Shown here: positions 50,890 through 53,977 of the stretch, in pieces | Layout of the letters: every line of letters begins with the position of its first letter | Numbering within the stretch: the first letter of the stretch is position 1 | Assembly (NCBI RefSeq): GCF_000235505.1 | Contig: NZ_JH379028.1 | Location: 922,132-976,108, forward strand | DNA: 53,977 bases | Source: Hungatella hathewayi WAL-18680 | GTDB taxonomy: Bacteria > Bacillota > Clostridia > Lachnospirales > Lachnospiraceae | Direction of reading: 5' to 3' | Made by a program: the position numbers and the translations under genes | The notes under the pieces: generated by a model | Seen by the model: only the letters and a program-made list of their open reading frames with translations | Told to the model about the DNA's origin: nothing | Database searches by the model: none

Positions 50890-52624
50890 TCCGCACCTCC
50901 CTGATAGGCACCGAAATTATAATACTGGTTCCCTGCCCCGGCTCTGATTGAATGGACACCGCCTGTTCATTATCATAATAAAGCCGTATCCTCTCGATGG
51001 TTCCGGCCAGACCAAAACCATTTTCTGACTCTTTTATCGTTCTGTTACCTAACAGTGTCTCGATCTGTTCCTCCGTCATACCAACGCCATCGTCTCTAAC
51101 ACCAAGCAGGACATTCCCATCCTCTCCCCGCTGTACCGACAAAACAATCATTCCCTCCCGTTTCAAAGGTCTGATTCCATGATAAATAGCATTTTCCACC
51201 AGTGGCTGCAAAACCAATTTTGGAACCTTTACAGAACACAGACTCTCATCAATTTCATACTGCACGTGAAATATATTTGAAAACCTGACATTTTGAATCA
51301 ACAGATATTTTGATACCAAATCAATCTCCTCCGCCAAAGTGACAAATTCCTCCCCTTTCCCCAAAACTTTTCTATAATAAGAGCTGAATGCTTTCAGCAC
51401 CTCATAGGCTTCCCGCTTTCTGTCTGAAAGTACCAGGGCGCTGATATCATTTAAGGTATTATACAAAAAATGGGGTTTGATCTGCGCCTGTAAGATGTTC
51501 AGTTCCATTTTTCTCACCACTTTATGTTTTTCCACAATTCCGTCAAACAGGACATTGATCCGTTCTGTCATATCGTTAAATGCATCCTGGAGCATTAACA
51601 TCTCTTTTGTGTTCGTGTTGAGCTGTAAATGACTTTTGCTGCCCTTTTCATGCTCTTTCATCGCCCTGACAAGTTCCTTGACCGGCGCTGTAAATCCTCT
51701 CATAATAAAAAAAGTTCCCAATAAAAGAACAGCGCTATTTGCAGCCAGTACAATTAATGCGGATTTCTGCATCCGTTTGTTTTCCAGCGTCAATGTGGTC
51801 ATGGGGGTTACACTGGTATAATTCCAGACAGTTCCTGGCATTTCCATAGACAAACTGGATACAAGATATAATTCTTTTTCTTTTACCTGCATCCCCTTTC
51901 CACTCTTTTTGGCCTCTTCCATTAAATTCTTATTTTCTTTTGAAACAAAACGATAGATTGGTACTCCCTCGGCATCCGTAATCTCTAAATCAGTTTGATA
52001 TTTTTCCTGGGTTTCCTGCATGGATTTAAGCAATTCCCCGGAACTCATATTAATTACCAGCATTCCGATTTTTTTCTGGGTCATGATATCATTAATGCAG
52101 AAAACCATGGCGATTTCCCCATCTTCTCTATCCATCACATTTGTGGTGATGATATGCCGCCCGTTTGCCAAAACCGCCTCACGGTACCATGACTGTTCCT
52201 GAATCTCATATTTTTTCCTAATTCCCGCCCCGGTTCTGTCTATCCCATAAAAGCGCCCATTTTCATCGTAGTAATATACCGTCCTCACATGGGATGCCAA
52301 TTCTACGAAACTATACAGTATCCGCTCGATCTCAAGCTCCCGCTCCAATGTATAGGCTTCATTTTGTTGATTCAGCATCTTTTGCGTGTTTTCATCCAGC
52401 ATACGAAGCTTTGCATACGATTTTATGGAGCCCAGCTGATTATCAATTCCTTTGTGTATGGAATTTAAAACCTGTTCGGAAAGCTGGCCGGCCTCCTTCG
52501 TATAAGAATCCTTTAGTATTCTCTGATATAGCGTACCGCTGGAAATAGTCGATACCACAAACAGCGTGCCAATGACCAATATCATCTTCATGTTAATTGG
52601 CATTTTCCTCATAAACTGTCTCAT
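50879..52624 (-). CDS. Sensor histidine kinase (YesM-like, Cache-HAMP-His_kinase)
   Basis: A 581-residue membrane kinase. Membrane helices at about 12-32 and 285-305 flank an extracellular Cache-type sensor, followed by HAMP. The His_kinase box QIKPHFLYNTLND has phospho-His385, and the ATPase domain has the N-box VENAIYHGI and G-boxes DDGVGM and GFGLAG. The start is placed at MRQFMRK with GGGGGA close upstream. It forms a translationally coupled pair with the response regulator and probably senses an extracellular glycan. Confidence 0.93.
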   Translation of the reverse strand: MRQFMRKMPINMKMILVIGTLFVVSTISSGTLYQRILKDSYTKEAGQLSEQVLNSIHKGIDNQLGSIKSYAKLRMLDENTQKMLNQQNEAYTLERELEIERILYSFVELASHVRTVYYYDENGRFYGIDRTGAGIRKKYEIQEQSWYREAVLANGRHIITTNVMDREDGEIAMVFCINDIMTQKKIGMLVINMSSGELLKSMQETQEKYQTDLEITDAEGVPIYRFVSKENKNLMEEAKKSGKGMQVKEKELYLVSSLSMEMPGTVWNYTSVTPMTTLTLENKRMQKSALIVLAANSAVLLLGTFFIMRGFTAPVKELVRAMKEHEKGSKSHLQLNTNTKEMLMLQDAFNDMTERINVLFDGIVEKHKVVRKMELNILQAQIKPHFLYNTLNDISALVLSDRKREAYEVLKAFSSYYRKVLGKGEEFVTLAEEIDLVSKYLLIQNVRFSNIFHVQYEIDESLCSVKVPKLVLQPLVENAIYHGIRPLKREGMIVLSVQRGEDGNVLLGVRDDGVGMTEEQIETLLGNRTIKESENGFGLAGTIERIRLYYDNEQAVSIQSEPGQGTSIIISVPIREVRNEG

Positions 52625-52662
52625 AAGTCCCCCATGATATTTCCCCATTAGTTATTGGTTTC

Positions 52663-52691
52663 AGTCTACTACACGGGTATATTCATGTCAA
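52663..52691 (-). promoter_or_regulatory. Promoter of the YesMN pair (TTGACA-17-TAGACT)
   Basis: On the minus strand a consensus TTGACA (52686-52691) and TAGACT (52663-52668) are 17 bp apart, about 40 bp upstream of the kinase start. Confidence 0.75.
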
Positions 52692-52711
52692 TTTCATTAT
52701 TTAGTCATTAT

Positions 52712-52750
52712 AAAAAGGAATGTTAGTGCCGCAGCAGCACCAAACATTCC
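52712..52750 (-). terminator. Rho-independent terminator of treC
   Basis: GGAATGTT...GTGC pairs with GCAC...AACATTCC to give an interrupted stem, followed on the minus strand by TTTTT. It lies 18 bp past the treC stop. Confidence 0.85.
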
Positions 52751-52767
52751 CTTTTGTCATTCATTTT

Positions 52768-53977
52768 CTATTTCCGTTTAATAACTCTATACGCCACACT
52801 CTCATAGGGCCACAGAGCCACAAGGCTCTCCCCGTGCCCATCTTCATAATTCCCAATCAGCCTGCTGCACCCCCGCAGACTCACAGCCTCCGGCAATACC
52901 AGTTCCCGGCCGCTTAAATTGTTGAATACCAGAATCTCCTCCCCCGCTCCAAACCGGCTGTATGCAAACAAATCCGGCACCGACTGGAACAGGAATTCAA
53001 TCCCTCCGTCCGCAATCACCTCATATTCTTTTCGCAGGGCAATCAGCTTCCTGTGATAGTTCCAGATGGAATCCTCATCGGCCATCTCCGCCTCCGCATT
53101 GATCGTCACATGATTGGCCGGAATGCCAATCCACGGAACGCTGTCCGTAAATCCTGCCTGCTCCGTGCCGTCCCACTGCATGGGCGTTCTTCCGTTATCA
53201 CGGGAGCGGGCGGCCAGAATATCGAGGGCTTCCTTTCGCGTCTTGCCTTCCGACTGCATGATTTCATAGTAGTTGATACTCTCCACATCCCGGTACTCAC
53301 TGATATCCTTAAAACCGGCGTTGGTCATCCCCAGCTCTTCCCCCTGGAAAATGTAGGGCGTTCCGCGAAGCAGATGGATGGAGGTGGCCAGCATCTTCGC
53401 CGACTCCTTCCAGTACTTTTTATCGTCCCCAAACCGTGACACCGCCCTTGGCTGGTCGTGGTTGCACCAGAACATGGCATTCCAGCCCTGCTCCGCCTGC
53501 ATTCCCTCCTGCCACTGCATCAGAAGACGTTTCAGTTCCTCGTGGTCCGGCTCCTTCGGCTCCCATTTATTGCCGTCCTTGTAATCCACCTTCAGATGGT
53601 GAAAATTAAAGCACATGGAAAACTCGTGTTCCTCCGGCCTGGTGTAGCGGATGCAGTTTTCCAGGGAGGTGGAGGACATCTCCCCCACCGTCACCATTTC
53701 CCCAATTCCCGTGTCTCTCACCAGCTCCTTTAAGTACTCGTGGACGTGGGGACCGTCGGTGTAGAAACGACGTCCGTCGCCTCTGTCGTCATCCTCGAAC
53801 AGCTCCGGCTTGGAGATTAAATTTACCACGTCAAACCGGAAACCTTTAACTCCCTTATCCTTCCAGAACCGAATCACCTGCTTCAACTCTTCCCGCACCT
53901 GGGAATTCTCCCAGTTTAAATCTGCCTGGGTCACGTCAAAGAGATGGAGATACCATTTTTTCAGATGGGGAACATAC
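52768..53977 (-). CDS. treC: Alpha,alpha-phosphotrehalase, GH13 (cut by window edge)
   Basis: The last 403 codons of a GH13 enzyme are in the window; the N-terminus lies beyond the right edge. The frame stays open to the edge (WYLHLFDVTQADLNWEN), so the GTG at 53934 is not a start. Catalytic segments are GFRFDVVNLISK (nucleophile Asp), VTVGEMSST (acid/base Glu) and WCNHDQPRAVSRFGDD. DGRRFYTDGP and FNFHHLKVDY are diagnostic of TreC, which splits trehalose-6-phosphate into glucose and glucose-6-phosphate; oligo-1,6-glucosidase is the main alternative. A trehalose PTS gene would be expected nearby, outside the window. Confidence 0.88.
   Translation of the reverse strand, partial: YVPHLKKWYLHLFDVTQADLNWENSQVREELKQVIRFWKDKGVKGFRFDVVNLISKPELFEDDDRGDGRRFYTDGPHVHEYLKELVRDTGIGEMVTVGEMSSTSLENCIRYTRPEEHEFSMCFNFHHLKVDYKDGNKWEPKEPDHEELKRLLMQWQEGMQAEQGWNAMFWCNHDQPRAVSRFGDDKKYWKESAKMLATSIHLLRGTPYIFQGEELGMTNAGFKDISEYRDVESINYYEIMQSEGKTRKEALDILAARSRDNGRTPMQWDGTEQAGFTDSVPWIGIPANHVTINAEAEMADEDSIWNYHRKLIALRKEYEVIADGGIEFLFQSVPDLFAYSRFGAGEEILVFNNLSGRELVLPEAVSLRGCSRLIGNYEDGHGESLVALWPYESVAYRVIKRK

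Noticed and set aside
53932-53934. GTG at 53934 as the start of the GH13 gene
   Set aside because: The frame is open to the window edge and upstream residues match the GH13 core, so the gene is truncated by the window.

Overview
The window looks like chromosomal DNA of a gut Lachnospiraceae species (Clostridium cluster XIVa, Enterocloster/Lachnoclostridium-like). The grounds are moderately high GC, AGGAGG ribosome sites at nearly every start, canonical TTGACA/TATAAT promoters, a glycan-foraging gene content, a DUF6809-type small protein, YesMN regulators and Gram-positive lipoprotein binding proteins. This placement is inference from content. No rRNA, tRNA, IS element, phage gene or CRISPR array was found.

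Layout. 1-2.9 kb: start of a GntR regulator, then uxuB and uxuA (hexuronate catabolism) behind a strong promoter whose -35 box is overlapped by a GntR-like palindrome. 3.1-8.1 kb: an amidohydrolase/MFS transporter operon, a TetR regulator and a sodium:solute symporter, with matching TetR-like operators over both transporter promoters. 8.2-13.9 kb: a YcxB-like membrane protein, then a GH3/GPH-symporter pair divergent from an AraC regulator. 14-18 kb: dicarboxylate/amino-acid symporter, RmlD-like reductase, Cache-HAMP-GGDEF diguanylate cyclase. 18.1-23.3 kb: a three-gene cassette of LytTR response regulator, repeat-rich surface protein (frameshifted) and 7TMR-DISM/GHKL histidine kinase. 23.3-25.7 kb: TPP riboswitch and tenA-thiD-thiE. 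25.7-29.3 kb: small HEXXH membrane protein, XRE regulator, DEAD-box helicase. 29.3-30.1 kb: two small genes (ribbon-helix-helix-like and DUF6809-like), each followed by a copy of a structured element of about 115 bp.

30.1-41.2 kb: a seven-gene operon (ribose-type ABC importer, metallo-beta-lactamase-fold hydrolase, sulfatase, GH43, nucleoside hydrolase-like enzyme) divergent from LacI and AraC regulators, with four TGTG...CACA sites in and around the two promoters. 41.2-52.7 kb: a small orphan gene, then a second seven-gene operon (MalFG-type ABC importer, GH3, sulfatase, GmhA-like SIS isomerase, ROK kinase) next to its probable YesMN two-component pair. 52.7 kb to the end: treC, cut by the window edge.

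The common theme is import of glycosides, some probably sulfated, by ABC or cation-coupled transporters. They would then be desulfated and hydrolysed in the cytoplasm, since neither sulfatase nor any of the glycosidases shows a signal peptide. Each system has its own local regulator. Two genes carry a frameshift that is repaired by removing one A from a poly-A run, and a third may do so. This could reflect sequencing error, recent inactivation or homopolymer slippage.
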